DNA from: Anaerolineaceae bacterium UBA6801 | GTDB taxonomy: Bacteria; Chloroflexota; Anaerolineae; Anaerolineales; Anaerolineaceae | Assembly (NCBI GenBank): GCA_002452315.1 | Contig: DKFH01000192.1 | Coordinates: 1 to 6,172, forward strand | DNA length: 6,172 nt | Direction of reading: 5' to 3' | In this document: positions 6,159 to 6,172 of the stretch, in pieces | Layout: every line of letters begins with the position of its first letter | Numbering within the stretch: position 1 is the stretch's first letter | Position numbers and translations under genes: made by a program | Notes under the pieces: generated by a model | What the model saw: the letters and a program-made list of their open reading frames with translations, nothing else | Database searches by the model: none | Told to the model about the DNA's origin: nothing

Positions 6159-6172
6159 TCCCGTAACGAGTT

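Overview
The window reads as bacterial chromosome of roughly 50% GC, dense with housekeeping-type genes. The style of the Lon and FolC proteins, together with an MreB-family gene and a short SepIVA/DivIVA-like coiled-coil gene, suggests a Chloroflexota member, perhaps Anaerolineae. That placement is inference from recalled family character, not from a search.

Layout: (1) Positions 1-724, minus strand, hold the N-terminal two thirds of an MreB/actin-family gene that runs off the left edge. (2) Positions 728-1000 are a 273-base divergent intergenic region with candidate promoters in both directions, an AT-rich GATATC palindrome and no credible gene. (3) Positions 1001-1486, plus strand, encode an SRPBCC/AHSA1-type protein whose coding sequence contains a perfect 13-bp inverted repeat. 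(4) Positions 1599-3005, plus strand, encode FolC (folylpolyglutamate synthase, possibly also dihydrofolate synthase). (5) Positions 3056-5509, plus strand, encode a complete ATP-dependent Lon protease; the ATG at 3056 with a good ribosome binding site is preferred over an in-frame TTG at 3035. (6) Positions 5510-5598 are a convergent intergenic gap with a strong hairpin whose T-run lies on the minus strand. (7) Positions 5599-6072, minus strand, encode a 157-aa charged coiled-coil protein resembling a compact SepIVA. (8) Positions 6073-6172 hold its ribosome binding site and candidate promoters.

The folC-lon pair (50-base gap, same strand) probably shares a transcript, although the two products have no obvious shared pathway. 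MreB and the SepIVA-like protein at the two ends both belong to cell-shape and division machinery, but they are not in one transcription unit. I see no mobile element, CRISPR array, tRNA or rRNA. No wholly new system is evident. The most unusual points are the altered nucleotide-site residues of the MreB homologue, the perfect inverted repeat inside the SRPBCC gene, and the compact SepIVA-like gene.
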